A DNA stretch of 32,465 bases from Alphaproteobacteria bacterium (GTDB taxonomy: Bacteria > Pseudomonadota > Alphaproteobacteria > Rs-D84): the NCBI GenBank assembly GCA_017650505.1, contig JAGCET010000016.1:1-32465 (forward strand). Direction: 5' to 3'. Numbering within the stretch: position 1 is the stretch's first letter; every line of letters starts with the position of its first letter. Positions 14,652 through 23,437 of this stretch are shown here, piece by piece. The notes below the pieces were generated by a model. That model saw only the letters and a program-made list of their open reading frames with translations. It made no database searches and was not told the DNA's origin. The translations under genes were made by a program, and so were the position numbers.

Positions 14652-14790
14652 TTTGCCAGAAAAGCGCGATTTTTTCTAGGGGAATAAATTCACGTTTTTT
14701 TAAGGGTTGCAGATAGTTATTTATTATCTACAACGCTCATACACCCTGAATTGTCTTGGCGGGCGCGGGACGCGGTGGGGTAGAGGCAGG

Positions 14791-14838
14791 TTCCCCTCTT
14801 GAGAGGGGTGCCGGGAGCACCCGGCGGGGTGTGGTAAG
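14791..14838. repeat. Two-hairpin intergenic element
   Basis: CCCCTCT-tg-AGAGGGG (14793-14808), then GCCGGG-agca-CCCGGC (14810-14825), then GGGGTGTGGTAAG. It shares the order GTTC-hairpin-hairpin-GGTGNGGTNAG with 10511-10560. Confidence 0.6.
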
Positions 14839-14843
14839 TTCCC

Positions 14844-14872
14844 TTGAAATTCCACGTGTTTTGTATTATAAT
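14844..14872 (+). promoter_or_regulatory. Consensus sigma70 promoter
   Basis: TTGAAA, 17-bp spacer, TATAAT, 37 bp upstream of the ATG at 14910 and directly after the two-hairpin element. Confidence 0.75.
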
Positions 14873-14909
14873 ATATATGTGGGTGTCCCAGTACCAAAAG
14901 GAGTTGTCA

Positions 14910-17111
14910 ATGGCGAGTGTAAAAAGTGTTTTGACCAAATATTTCAAACAATTGCACTTTAATGATATGAAGCCCGAGGTTAGTGCTCGGTGGGAAGATT
15001 ATTTGAAAGCCGGTGACTTAACAGACCCTATGAAAGATTGGCGCAGCCAGTTGATGCACGAAACGGCGCCAGATAGTGGTGAATATGAGAATAACGATTT
15101 GCCGGATATGTTTGCCGAATTGGGCTACGATTACAATCAAATCGAAGAATTGTACAAAGCAATAAACAACGCACTTGGCGGTATGAAGGAAGATAACAAG
15201 TTAAAAACCGAGGCGTATAACAAGGTTGGTATTTTTGTTGATGATTTTTATGGCGAAGATGCCGAAAAACCGTTTCATCCGGTCAAATTATCAGATGCAG
15301 CAGAAGCAATCTTGGCGACTGTGGACTTTGAAAGACTTCGCCCCGCAATAAACAGTTTGATTAATGATTATGGATTAAAATCGGAAATTTCTTTTGATCA
15401 ACTTGTAGAAGGTATTAGAACCAAGAAATACAATAAAGACGTCAAATTTAAAGACAATTTTGTATATATACTTGAGAATATAGGTTCACAAAGGTACAAA
15501 TATTCTATAGTTACAGAACCTTTGCAGGAAAAATTTCTACAAATTGCCAAGGGTTTTGAACTTAAACCAACAAGTGCAGATATTGCCAAATTTAAAGATT
15601 GCTATCAAGACCTGTTCCGGAGAATTTATAAAGCCCCCAAAGTCAAAGAAATTTTTTCCAAATATGACAATGCGGTTGTGACGGGACCTTTGGATACAGC
15701 ACTTGAGGAAGTTGATTATGATAAATCCGATAGTCCGAATTTTGTGCCACCAAAAACAGAAGACGAGTTGACCTTATTTCAACAGGTTAAAAAATATGTT
15801 GGAGACACTTATGAAGACTGTTTAGAAAAATATGTAAAATTGCGCGGCGACAGAATGTTTTTCTCTCTGCCCGCACAATTGATTGTTAAAGGCATAAGCA
15901 AAGAAGGAATAAAACCGACCGATGGTATTGCGGCTGTATTAGATAAAGCAGACGGAATTAGAAAAAGATTAAAACAGGTATCCAGCAAAACGACATCTAA
16001 CAAGGCACTTGATCATTTTGATTGGTTCATCAAAGAAATGAACGATGTCAAAGACAAAATGCCAGAAGCATTTGCAGGTGGGTTAAAGAACGGTCCTCAA
16101 TTACGGGCCATAATCCAAAAAATAATTAGGGATGCCATCCCCGCAAAGGTAAAAGAAGCCAAAACGGCGATGGAAATTTTGTCGGTTATCAAATATGCTA
16201 ACACGACCAGCAAAATTATGGATACCCTGAAAGAAGACAAAGAATTATTCAATATCTTTTCTAATAAGGATTTATCTTGGAATAAAAATGCCGGCGTTCA
16301 ATTTGTCACAAGTGCATTGGATAAAAGTGCACGTGCTGCGTTTATTGGTATTGGATATGGTGCAACAATGGCAATAAACGGAATCCGTAAATCGCGTAGC
16401 AAGATTAGGCGCGAAAATAAAGATCTGAAAGCCGCGCACGATGACTGGAAAGCCCAAAATGAGCGAAATAAAGCAAACACCCAACGGAAACATGACCGCA
16501 TGATACAACGTCAAATTTGGGCAAATCGCATTTTAGGTCAGTCGCGTTCTCAAACGGCCATAGAAACAGATATACGGTCACATGATAATTTGATCACGAT
16601 CACAAAACAAAATCTAGAGACATTGTGTACTAATTTGAACGATCAAGCAAACATACTGGTGCAGAATAACACGAATCTAGTAAACGATCCGGATGTGCAG
16701 GCAATAACTGCGTATATTGGCCATGTGCAAAATGGTCAAACTAATATTCAAAAACCACTGTTGTCTGGCGCATTTGCACAATTACAACCGATTGTTGATA
16801 GGATGGACAACGATCTTCATTTGCTTGCTTTGACCCAGAATCAGTTAGGTGACAAACAAGAAGAGTTGCAGAATTTCCAAGATGCGACCGCGGCGTTAAA
16901 TAATGCCAATCAACAGATTCAAGAAACGCAAGAAAAATTGGATTCTTGGGATGACGATCACAAGGATCAGTACCAAGAACTTATTGACTTCTGGAATCGT
17001 CTTGAAACCGGTCGTGATTCACATATGGGCGAAATGTACAGTTGGCGACCGGGCAGTGCGAAAGCTAAGCAAGAGGCGTTTTGGCTGCAACAGGGTGGCC
17101 GCGGAATATAA
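14910..17111 (+). CDS. Unknown large cytosolic protein with C-terminal coiled coil
   Basis: 733 aa. The start is the ATG after AAAAGGAG; the longer frame to 14844 overlaps the promoter. I do not recognise it. There is no signal peptide. Residues 1-480 are charged and mostly helical, with Lys/Asp/Glu-rich repeats. One short hydrophobic stretch occurs near 491-502 (FIGIGYGATMAI), followed by a strongly basic helix (IRKSRSKIRRENKDLK) and long Gln/Asn-rich coiled-coil segments up to about 700. The coding DNA between about 15350 and 16650 is more AT-rich than its neighbours, which hints at transfer or relaxed codon use. A structural, scaffold or secreted-effector role would fit, but nothing proves one. 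It stands alone upstream of ackA, which has its own promoter. Confidence 0.75.
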   Translation: MASVKSVLTKYFKQLHFNDMKPEVSARWEDYLKAGDLTDPMKDWRSQLMHETAPDSGEYENNDLPDMFAELGYDYNQIEELYKAINNALGGMKEDNKLKTEAYNKVGIFVDDFYGEDAEKPFHPVKLSDAAEAILATVDFERLRPAINSLINDYGLKSEISFDQLVEGIRTKKYNKDVKFKDNFVYILENIGSQRYKYSIVTEPLQEKFLQIAKGFELKPTSADIAKFKDCYQDLFRRIYKAPKVKEIFSKYDNAVVTGPLDTALEEVDYDKSDSPNFVPPKTEDELTLFQQVKKYVGDTYEDCLEKYVKLRGDRMFFSLPAQLIVKGISKEGIKPTDGIAAVLDKADGIRKRLKQVSSKTTSNKALDHFDWFIKEMNDVKDKMPEAFAGGLKNGPQLRAIIQKIIRDAIPAKVKEAKTAMEILSVIKYANTTSKIMDTLKEDKELFNIFSNKDLSWNKNAGVQFVTSALDKSARAAFIGIGYGATMAINGIRKSRSKIRRENKDLKAAHDDWKAQNERNKANTQRKHDRMIQRQIWANRILGQSRSQTAIETDIRSHDNLITITKQNLETLCTNLNDQANILVQNNTNLVNDPDVQAITAYIGHVQNGQTNIQKPLLSGAFAQLQPIVDRMDNDLHLLALTQNQLGDKQEELQNFQDATAALNNANQQIQETQEKLDSWDDDHKDQYQELIDFWNRLETGRDSHMGEMYSWRPGSAKAKQEAFWLQQGGRGI

Positions 17112-17147
17112 TTATTCCCCCGCGCCACGGGTGGAACGTTTTTTGTA

Positions 17148-17176
17148 TTGAAATCTGTATACGCGGGTGCTAAACT
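17148..17176 (+). promoter_or_regulatory. Promoter of ackA
   Basis: TTGAAA, 17-bp spacer, TAAACT, 36 bp upstream of the ATG. Confidence 0.6.
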
Positions 17177-17211
17177 GGCCCGCGTAATAATTTTAACCAA
17201 AAGGAAAGAAT

Positions 17212-18471
17212 ATGTACATTATGGCCCTGAACTGTGGTTCGTCCAGTTTGAAATATCAAATCTTTGATGCGGATTCTAAAAAACAAATTGTCGGTGGAAA
17301 CGTCGAAAAAATCGGCAGTTCGGATTCTTTTATCACGCAAAAATATCCCGACGGCACCAAACAGAAAAAAGAAGTCGAAATGAAAAATCACAACGACGCG
17401 TTAAATGTCGTTATGGGAATGCTGCGCGATGCGTCTATTGATATGAACGAAATCCGCGGTGTTGGTCATCGCGTGGTTATGGGCGGTTCGAAATATGCTT
17501 CGTCTGTAGAAATTGACGACGAAGTTATATCTGAAATTAAAAAATGGCGCGAATTGATGCCGTTGCATATTCCGGCGTCACTTATGGGAATTGAAAGTGC
17601 GCGCCAAATGTTGCCGAACGCGACCCAGGTTGCCGTGTTTGACACCGCGTTTTTGCAAACTATGCCGGAATACGCATATCGCTATGCGGTGCCAGATGCG
17701 TGGTATCGCGAATTGGGCGTGCGTCGCTATGGTTTTCATGGGACAAGCCACCTGTACGTTTCCAAACGCGCGGCGGCAATGCTTGGGAAACCGGCCGGCG
17801 AATGCAATTTAATCACAATGCACATTGGTTCGGGCGCGTCGGGCGTTGCAATCAAGCATGGTCGCGCGGTCGATACAACACTGGGCATGACGCCGACGGC
17901 GGGCCTTATGATGGGAACACGTCCGGGCGATGTAGATGCGGGCGCATTGCTGTACGTTATGGAACAATTGAACCTAACACCGGCCCAGATGACAAAGCAC
18001 CTGAACAAAGATTCCGGGCACCTTGGCATTACAAAATGCTTTGCGGATCGCCGCGATGTAGAAAGCAATCGCGACACGAACCCAGATTGCAAACTGTCGT
18101 TGGAAATGGAGGTACATGCCGTGAAAAAATACATCGGCGCGTTTATGGCGGAATTGGGCCACACCGACGCGTTGGTCTTTACGGCGGGTGTTGGTGAAAA
18201 CGATGCCGATTTGCGCGGTGAATTTTGTTCGGGAATGGAAGAATTGGGAATCAAATTGGACAGGGAAAAGAACGCAAAGGCGTTGGCGCGCCTTGACGCG
18301 GGCGAATGCGAAATCAGTGCACCCGACAGCCGCGTTAAAATCTTTATGATTCCGACGAACGAAGAAATCGTGATTGTCGAAGATACACTGGGCATTATGA
18401 ACAAGACATACGATGCCGACCATTTGAAAATGCAATATTCGTTTGCAAAAATGAACAAAAAACAACATTAG
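17212..18471 (+). CDS. ackA: Acetate kinase (acetate/propionate kinase family), atypical active site
   Basis: 419 aa, with AAAGGAAAG before the first ATG (a second ATG three codons later also fits). Acetate kinase interconverts acetyl phosphate and ADP with acetate and ATP. Family landmarks are present: ALNCGSSSLKY, Arg87 in GHRVV, His119, Asp144 in FDTAF, RYGFHGTSH with His176, MGTRPGD, FTAGVGEN and IPTNEE. Several usually strict positions differ: GHRVVHGG reads MGG at 90-92, HNP reads HIP at 119-121, HLGNG reads HIGSG at 204-208, and FDTAFHQT reads FLQT. The fold should be intact but substrate preference or activity may differ. No pta gene is adjacent. Confidence 0.9.
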   Translation: MYIMALNCGSSSLKYQIFDADSKKQIVGGNVEKIGSSDSFITQKYPDGTKQKKEVEMKNHNDALNVVMGMLRDASIDMNEIRGVGHRVVMGGSKYASSVEIDDEVISEIKKWRELMPLHIPASLMGIESARQMLPNATQVAVFDTAFLQTMPEYAYRYAVPDAWYRELGVRRYGFHGTSHLYVSKRAAAMLGKPAGECNLITMHIGSGASGVAIKHGRAVDTTLGMTPTAGLMMGTRPGDVDAGALLYVMEQLNLTPAQMTKHLNKDSGHLGITKCFADRRDVESNRDTNPDCKLSLEMEVHAVKKYIGAFMAELGHTDALVFTAGVGENDADLRGEFCSGMEELGIKLDREKNAKALARLDAGECEISAPDSRVKIFMIPTNEEIVIVEDTLGIMNKTYDADHLKMQYSFAKMNKKQH

Positions 18472-18540
18472 TGTAAGTGATAGTGATTAGTAAAAAACGG
18501 CGCGTGGCGCCGTTTTTTATGCCTCCCACTACCACTAACA
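18469..18540. terminator. Terminator nested in a CACTAA-type inverted repeat
   Basis: The core AACGGCGC-gtg-GCGCCGTT with A6/T6 flanks (18492-18518) terminates ackA. Outside it, ATTAGTGT at the ackA stop and ACACTAAT at 18537-18544 are inverted repeats, with further AGTG/CACT words between. This is the tract family of 9868 and 23345 arranged around a terminator. Confidence 0.8.
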
Positions 18541-18549
18541 CTAATTTCC

Positions 18550-18578
18550 TTTACATCCACATCCGAAATGGCTATAAT
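18550..18578 (+). promoter_or_regulatory. Promoter giving a leaderless start of the ABC exporter
   Basis: TTTACA, 17-bp spacer, TATAAT at 18573-18578. Transcription is expected near 18585, at most a few bases before the ATG at 18588, and no ribosome binding site is present. Confidence 0.6.
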
Positions 18579-18587
18579 CAAACCGCT

Positions 18588-20387
18588 ATGAGAAAAATTA
18601 TTAAAAAAATAAAAAACTTCATTCACGGTGATGCGTCCAATGGCCGTATCAAATGGTCACTGTATGGGCGCATTTGGCGCGAAATTGGGTTGCCGTATTG
18701 GAAATGGTTGGCCGCGGGCGTTGCGGCAACAATCTGTGCCGCCGCCGCCGAAGGATATACTATAACGTTGGTCCAACGCGTCATTGACCAGGCGTTCATT
18801 GAAAAAAATATGGGGTCGACGTATATATTCGGCCTTTTGATTATCGTTGCCTTTGGGGCCAAGGGCGCATTCCGGTACGCGCAAACGCTGCTTATGGCCA
18901 AGGGCGGGTTGTCGGCCAGTGCCGCATTGCAAAAACGCATTTATTCACATATGATTCACATGGATGTTTCGGATTTCTATGGCGACGGTGTTGGTAAAAA
19001 TTTGAACTATTTTAATGTCCAGGCTGGCGCCGTCCTGCAATTGGTGACGGGTAACATCATATCATTGGTGCAACAGGTTGCAACCCTGGTTATAACGGTT
19101 GGATTGATGGTGTACTATGCGCCCCAGATGTGCGCGATACTGTTGTTCTTGGTGCCGGCGGTTATGATACCTATGGTCATGATTTTGCGGCGGCAAAGAA
19201 AGTTGTCGCGCCAATCTTTTGGAATTGCAAACGATGTGTCGCAGCATTTGAATCAAACACTGCGCGGAATCAAGACTATTCAGGCGTTTGCCACCGAACG
19301 GGCCGAAACAAAAAAATTCGAAGACGTTTTGAATGCGTCGGTCGTAAATTCATATAAGGGATCCCAGGCCGCCGGTCTGCGTTCGCCACTGATGGAGTTA
19401 ATGATTTCCATTGGGCTGTGTATCGCGATGATTTTGGGTGGGCACTTTATCGTAACGGGTGCAATCACAACCGGGGATTTTACCGCGTTTCTGTTGGCGT
19501 TGACCGCCGCGTATAAACCGGCCAAATCTATTACTGGCACGGGCGGCACGATTCAACATGGATTGCTTGCGGCCGAAGTTTTATTTAAATTTTTGGACAC
19601 CAAGCCAACGATACGTGATTCGCGCGGCGCGACCGAACTGCACGCGGTGCAACCGTCGGTTGCGTTTCGGGATGTCAAATTTTCTTATATACCCGGCGAA
19701 CCGGTGTTGCGCGATATCAACCTGAATGTGCCGGCGGGCCGGGTATGTGCTTTGGTCGGGCCAAGTGGTGGCGGTAAAACAACGATGTTCAATTTAATAG
19801 AACGCTTTTATGACCCGGATTTTGGGTTGGTTGCAATAAATGGTCGTGATATCAAAAATTATACTTTGCAATCATTGCGCCAAAATATATCCGAAGTTTC
19901 CCAAGACGTGTTCTTGTTCAATGATACTATCGAAGCGAATATAAAATACGGTGCGCCACGTGCATCGCATGATGCGGTGGTTGCCGCCGCGCGTGCCGCG
20001 AACGCACATGATTTTATTATGTCTTTCCCCGATGGCTATAAATCTTGCGTGGGCGAAGGTGGCGCATTACTGTCGGGCGGACAAAAGCAACGTATTGCGA
20101 TTGCGCGCGCGATATTAAAGGATGCGCCTATACTGTTGTTGGACGAGGCTACATCCGCCCTGGATACGGAAAGTGAAAAACTGATTCAATCGGCATTGGT
20201 GGATTTGATGCGCGGGCGTACAACATTTGTTATTGCACACCGATTGTCAACTATTTTGGATGCCGATATAATCTGTGTTATCAAAAACGGCCGAATAATA
20301 GAGCAGGGAACCGATGCCGAATTGGTTGCATTAGACGGCGAATATAAAAAATTACGTGATATTCAATTCAAATCTAAAAATAAATAG
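18588..20387 (+). CDS. ABC exporter, fused permease and ATPase (MsbA-like)
   Basis: 599 aa from the ATG at 18588; the open frame upstream to 18477 crosses the ackA terminator. Residues about 30-330 form a six-helix type-I exporter domain. The ATPase has Walker A GPSGGGKTT near 390, the Q-loop SEVSQDVFLF, signature LLSGGQKQR near 493, Walker B ILLLDEATSALD and the switch His in VIAHRLST. One half-transporter per chain means a homodimer. The closest general type is MsbA, the flippase for lipid A precursor, but this subfamily also includes drug and peptide exporters, so the substrate is not settled. It starts on a leaderless-type promoter and is followed by a secreted Cys-rich gene. Confidence 0.9.
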   Translation: MRKIIKKIKNFIHGDASNGRIKWSLYGRIWREIGLPYWKWLAAGVAATICAAAAEGYTITLVQRVIDQAFIEKNMGSTYIFGLLIIVAFGAKGAFRYAQTLLMAKGGLSASAALQKRIYSHMIHMDVSDFYGDGVGKNLNYFNVQAGAVLQLVTGNIISLVQQVATLVITVGLMVYYAPQMCAILLFLVPAVMIPMVMILRRQRKLSRQSFGIANDVSQHLNQTLRGIKTIQAFATERAETKKFEDVLNASVVNSYKGSQAAGLRSPLMELMISIGLCIAMILGGHFIVTGAITTGDFTAFLLALTAAYKPAKSITGTGGTIQHGLLAAEVLFKFLDTKPTIRDSRGATELHAVQPSVAFRDVKFSYIPGEPVLRDINLNVPAGRVCALVGPSGGGKTTMFNLIERFYDPDFGLVAINGRDIKNYTLQSLRQNISEVSQDVFLFNDTIEANIKYGAPRASHDAVVAAARAANAHDFIMSFPDGYKSCVGEGGALLSGGQKQRIAIARAILKDAPILLLDEATSALDTESEKLIQSALVDLMRGRTTFVIAHRLSTILDADIICVIKNGRIIEQGTDAELVALDGEYKKLRDIQFKSKNK

Positions 20388-20460
20388 AGTGTCCGTATTT
20401 TTTGCTTGAATTAGAGGGGCGTTTTTTTATACACTGGACATAAAAGAAAGGGGAGAATAG

Positions 20461-22794
20461 ATGAAATTTCTGCATTGGTTTGGAATTCCCGTGGTCATGG
20501 CAATATTTATGACCACTTCGGCGATGGCGTTGTCTATATCTGAATTGGATTCAGATATAGATGGGGCAATTCTTAGGTCTTGCTATAAACCGTTTGGTAA
20601 TCTTAGTAACGGATTGGCATGCAGTAGTCCTAATGATACATTGCAACCTGGCGATTGGAGAACAAGTTTTTCATATGGTAACGTGTATGGTGCATCATGG
20701 TGCAGTGATGTAAGTGGCACATATCCAATGGCCGCCGATAGCGCAACGAATAACATATTGGAAACCGAGTATAATAATTGGACACCGACGGGCACAACGA
20801 ATGATGGAGTGACGGGCCAACATTGTTGGTGTCGGATAGAAAGTATTGATGGACACGAGGCTGTCTCGAATTGGGTATATAAGCTTAGTACAGGTAGTTG
20901 TTATAATTCATGCTCTAATAACTGCGCAAACACTTTTAACAATGAAACAAACTTCCGAAGAGCTATGTTCAGGACATCTGTACCAGGATGTCTGGCGGTC
21001 AGTTTTGATGACACGACAAATGGTGGCACAAGTCCAGACCCGCAAAATCCAACGATATACCGCAAAACTCTGGCACCCAGCGGTTGGTACAGTGATCCAA
21101 ATTGCGAAAATGCCTATACCAACGAGGAAATGAGGTCGTTATTGCATGCACCAGAACCGGGTTCGTTGGAATTAAGGTTTGCAGGGTATTTTATAAACGG
21201 AGAAGAGATTTTTCATAATCAGTCATCTTATGCGGTACCCAATGATACCACTTGGACCCCAAAAGAAGGAGAAAGTACGTTATTAGCACAATACGAATGT
21301 GATAGAACTCAAGGCTTAGTTTTGGACATGGAAAGCAAAAAATGTGTCTTTGGCGTTTCGGTTTTTGGTGAATGCCAGGGGGATACGTTGTCAGAATTTA
21401 CTACATTGAACCAGGGTCAAACCCTAAGTTTTTCAGATGTTGTAAATTATAATACACAAACATGCAATAAAACTCCATGTGCGGAAGTTGGTGATGAATA
21501 TGGTTTTGATATATATGTGTACGATGCATCTAAGGAGAAATTCTTTGGTCCAACCACAAATTCTCCAATGACATCGGGTGTGATAACCGGTGGTGATTCG
21601 TACGTGGTTAATGGGACAACATATACATCGCCGTATCAAATATTGTTGCGGCCAAATTGTGATCCAAAGATAAATATACACTATTTCTGTGGCACGGATC
21701 ATGGTGACGGTGCGTCAGGTATACAGGGAACCCCGGGTGCATCGTATACAACTTTGACCGCGGCTGATTCAGGTTGCGAATGGAACGGTCATAATATTGC
21801 AGAATGGCGGTATCCAACTGGCGATGAATCCAGCCCTTATGCAACCGTGACACCTGGATCCAATATTACTTTGCCGCGTAATATGGCAGAGTTGACACTG
21901 ACCGCGGTATGGGCCGGTGCTAACATAATATGCGAACCGGGATATTTCTTGCCGGCCGGTGGTTCAAGATGCAAAATATGTACAGACGATCACTACTGCC
22001 CGGGCGGTGAATTTCCATTGGAACCCGAAAAAGACGAAGGATTGAATCCATGCCCCGAAAAACTAAGAAGTGGCGCAGGCCAAGACGAAATTGGTGATTG
22101 TGGTCGGATATTACATGTTGAAAATTGCATAAATGGTGAATGCAGTGGCCCGTATGTCTATCTGCGTAGCAACAAAAAAACAATGCCGTCATTGAATGTC
22201 GAAATTGAAGGTAAAGTGTATTATGGCAATATGTTCATGGTTGGTAATGGTGTGGACGGTCTTATAAAGACGGAATATAATGGTTCCACTTACGTTGTAT
22301 GTGATGAAACCGACCGCGATATTTGTACCGGCATCGGCGCGAACCGTGTGGTTTTTGATACCAGTATAAACGGTATATGCTACTATAGTCACGGATTGAA
22401 TGGCAGTTCTTTCCTTGATGTCGCTCGTTGTGAAGGTGAAGATATATCTCGTAGTGAATGGAAGGTTTTGTTCAATTATGGGGCGGCGGTTGGTAAATCA
22501 TGGTGCAGTGACATAGGTTTTACTTTCTTTAATGATAGAACCAATGCGCAATTAGAAACGCAATATAATAATTGGATACCAACGGACGCTTCGCCATATG
22601 GTGTAAGTGGGCGATATTGTTGGTGCCGAATAGATAATGTTAATAGCGTATCCACAGTATCAAATTGGACGCCGAACGGTGCATACAGTGATTCTTATGA
22701 GTGTGCATCTCGCTGTGGAAACTCCTGTGCAAACAAGTTTAAAGAAGAAACTGAATTTCGCACAGAGGTTTTTGGTGAATATGCGCAACAATAA
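20461..22794 (+). CDS. Large secreted Cys-rich multidomain protein with two CWC-type domains
   Basis: 777 aa, AAAGGGGAG site 7 bp before the ATG. Signal peptide to about residue 23 (TTSAMA). Residues about 35-175 and 655-775 are two copies of the domain seen at 1073 and 1619: W-x3-F-x-YG, SWCSD, G-x2-CWCRI, SNW, C-x3-C-x3-C and F-R-x3-F. Between them lie a segment with GWYSDPNC and a later LTAVWAG that resemble InlB B-type repeats, and a Cys-rich stretch (CEPGYFLPAGGSRCKIC..DHYCPGG) like small EGF/TNFR-type modules. A C-terminal part (IEGKVYYG, EYNGSTYVV) resembles the first gene of the window. A surface or periplasmic protein with many disulfides is likely; the role is unknown. Codon use is more AT-rich than in the housekeeping genes. 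Confidence 0.85.
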   Translation: MKFLHWFGIPVVMAIFMTTSAMALSISELDSDIDGAILRSCYKPFGNLSNGLACSSPNDTLQPGDWRTSFSYGNVYGASWCSDVSGTYPMAADSATNNILETEYNNWTPTGTTNDGVTGQHCWCRIESIDGHEAVSNWVYKLSTGSCYNSCSNNCANTFNNETNFRRAMFRTSVPGCLAVSFDDTTNGGTSPDPQNPTIYRKTLAPSGWYSDPNCENAYTNEEMRSLLHAPEPGSLELRFAGYFINGEEIFHNQSSYAVPNDTTWTPKEGESTLLAQYECDRTQGLVLDMESKKCVFGVSVFGECQGDTLSEFTTLNQGQTLSFSDVVNYNTQTCNKTPCAEVGDEYGFDIYVYDASKEKFFGPTTNSPMTSGVITGGDSYVVNGTTYTSPYQILLRPNCDPKINIHYFCGTDHGDGASGIQGTPGASYTTLTAADSGCEWNGHNIAEWRYPTGDESSPYATVTPGSNITLPRNMAELTLTAVWAGANIICEPGYFLPAGGSRCKICTDDHYCPGGEFPLEPEKDEGLNPCPEKLRSGAGQDEIGDCGRILHVENCINGECSGPYVYLRSNKKTMPSLNVEIEGKVYYGNMFMVGNGVDGLIKTEYNGSTYVVCDETDRDICTGIGANRVVFDTSINGICYYSHGLNGSSFLDVARCEGEDISRSEWKVLFNYGAAVGKSWCSDIGFTFFNDRTNAQLETQYNNWIPTDASPYGVSGRYCWCRIDNVNSVSTVSNWTPNGAYSDSYECASRCGNSCANKFKEETEFRTEVFGEYAQQ

Positions 22795-22831
22795 GAATGT
22801 TTATGATTGTGTGGCATAGTATAAATTTATG

Positions 22832-22860
22832 TTGACTTTCGTTTGAAAAGTGCGTAAAAT
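22832..22860 (+). promoter_or_regulatory. Promoter of tRNA-Ala
   Basis: TTGACT, 17-bp spacer, TAAAAT, ending 17 bp before the mature 5' end. Confidence 0.65.
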
Positions 22861-22877
22861 AAGCGTCGCTTAGTTCT

Positions 22878-22954
22878 GGGGTTGTAGCTCAGTTGATTAG
22901 AGCGCCTGATTTGCATTCAGGAGGTCGTGGGTTTGAGTCCCATCAGCTCCACCA
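22878..22954 (+). tRNA. tRNA-Ala (anticodon TGC), CCA encoded
   Basis: Acceptor GGGGTTG pairs with CAGCTCC, D arm AGCTCAGTTGATTAGAGC, anticodon loop TTTGCAT, T arm GTGGGTTTGAGTCCCAT, discriminator A and genomic CCA. 77 nt. It stands alone here rather than inside an rRNA operon. Confidence 0.97.
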
Positions 22955-23075
22955 CCAATTTTCGTTATCGCGCGCACCGCACACGATTAAGAAAATTGAG
23001 TGTCCTGCCGTAGCCTTTGGCGAAGGCGGACAAAAACAGGTACGTAAAAACACCGCAAAGGGGGTGAATACAGGT

Positions 23076-23282
23076 ATGGTAAAGGTTCTTGTACGGGATA
23101 ACAACGTTGAACAGGCATTGCGCGTCGCAAAACGTAAGTCACAAAAAGAAGGGCTGTATCGCGAAATGAAAGAACGTCAACGCTATGAAAAACCAACAAC
23201 CAAGCGTAAACGTTTAAAGGAAGAAGCCGTTCGTAACGAAAAGAAACGTCAATCAAAACAAAGAATGGTTTTTGGATTCTAA
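23076..23282 (+). CDS. rpsU: Small ribosomal subunit protein bS21
   Basis: 68 aa. I start at the ATG at 23076, preceded by AAAGGGGGTG; the longer frame runs back through tRNA-Ala. The sequence opens [20 protein letters not shown], continues with [16 protein letters not shown] and ends in a Lys/Arg-rich tail, the standard layout of bS21, which helps 30S subunits engage mRNA near the anti-Shine-Dalgarno. Length is normal for the alphaproteobacterial form. It follows tRNA-Ala by 120 bp, which contain one imperfect hairpin (GCCTTTGGC with flanking GTCC/GGAC). Confidence 0.96.
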   Translation: MVKVLVRDNNVEQALRVAKRKSQKEGLYREMKERQRYEKPTTKRKRLKEEAVRNEKKRQSKQRMVFGF

Positions 23283-23288
23283 TAAAAA

Positions 23289-23314
23289 AAACACCGCTCC
23301 GCGCGGTGTTTTTT
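23289..23314 (+). terminator. Intrinsic terminator after rpsU
   Basis: AAACACCGC-tccgc-GCGGTGTTT followed by a T-run. Confidence 0.9.
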
Positions 23315-23345
23315 GTTGATGATTAGCGCGGTCTTATCGCGGCCT

Positions 23346-23380
23346 CCACTAACACTCTCACTAACCACTAACACTAACAC
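23346..23380. repeat. CACTAAC-rich intergenic tract
   Basis: Variants of CACTAACA, CACTCTCA and CACTAACC repeat up to the -35 box of the next gene. Same family as the tract at 9868. Confidence 0.65.
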
Positions 23381-23409
23381 TTGAATTCTTTTCTTTTGCG
23401 TGTTATCAT
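23381..23409 (+). promoter_or_regulatory. Promoter of the IHF-like gene
   Basis: TTGAAT, 17-bp spacer, TATCAT. The -35 box abuts the CACTAAC tract. Confidence 0.55.
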
Positions 23410-23437
23410 TTACCCCGAACACAAAAAGGAAAGCATT

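Noticed and set aside
14717..14947. Minus-strand 76-codon frame over the two-hairpin element
   Set aside because: It overlaps the hairpins, the promoter and the start of the 733-aa gene, with no supporting start signals.
17736..18468. Two long minus-strand frames opposite acetate kinase
   Set aside because: Both are antisense shadows of a fully recognisable ackA with no promoter or ribosome site of their own.
23346..23380. CACTAAC tracts considered as a CRISPR array
   Set aside because: The units are short, degenerate and contiguous, without equal-length spacers, and no cas genes are present.
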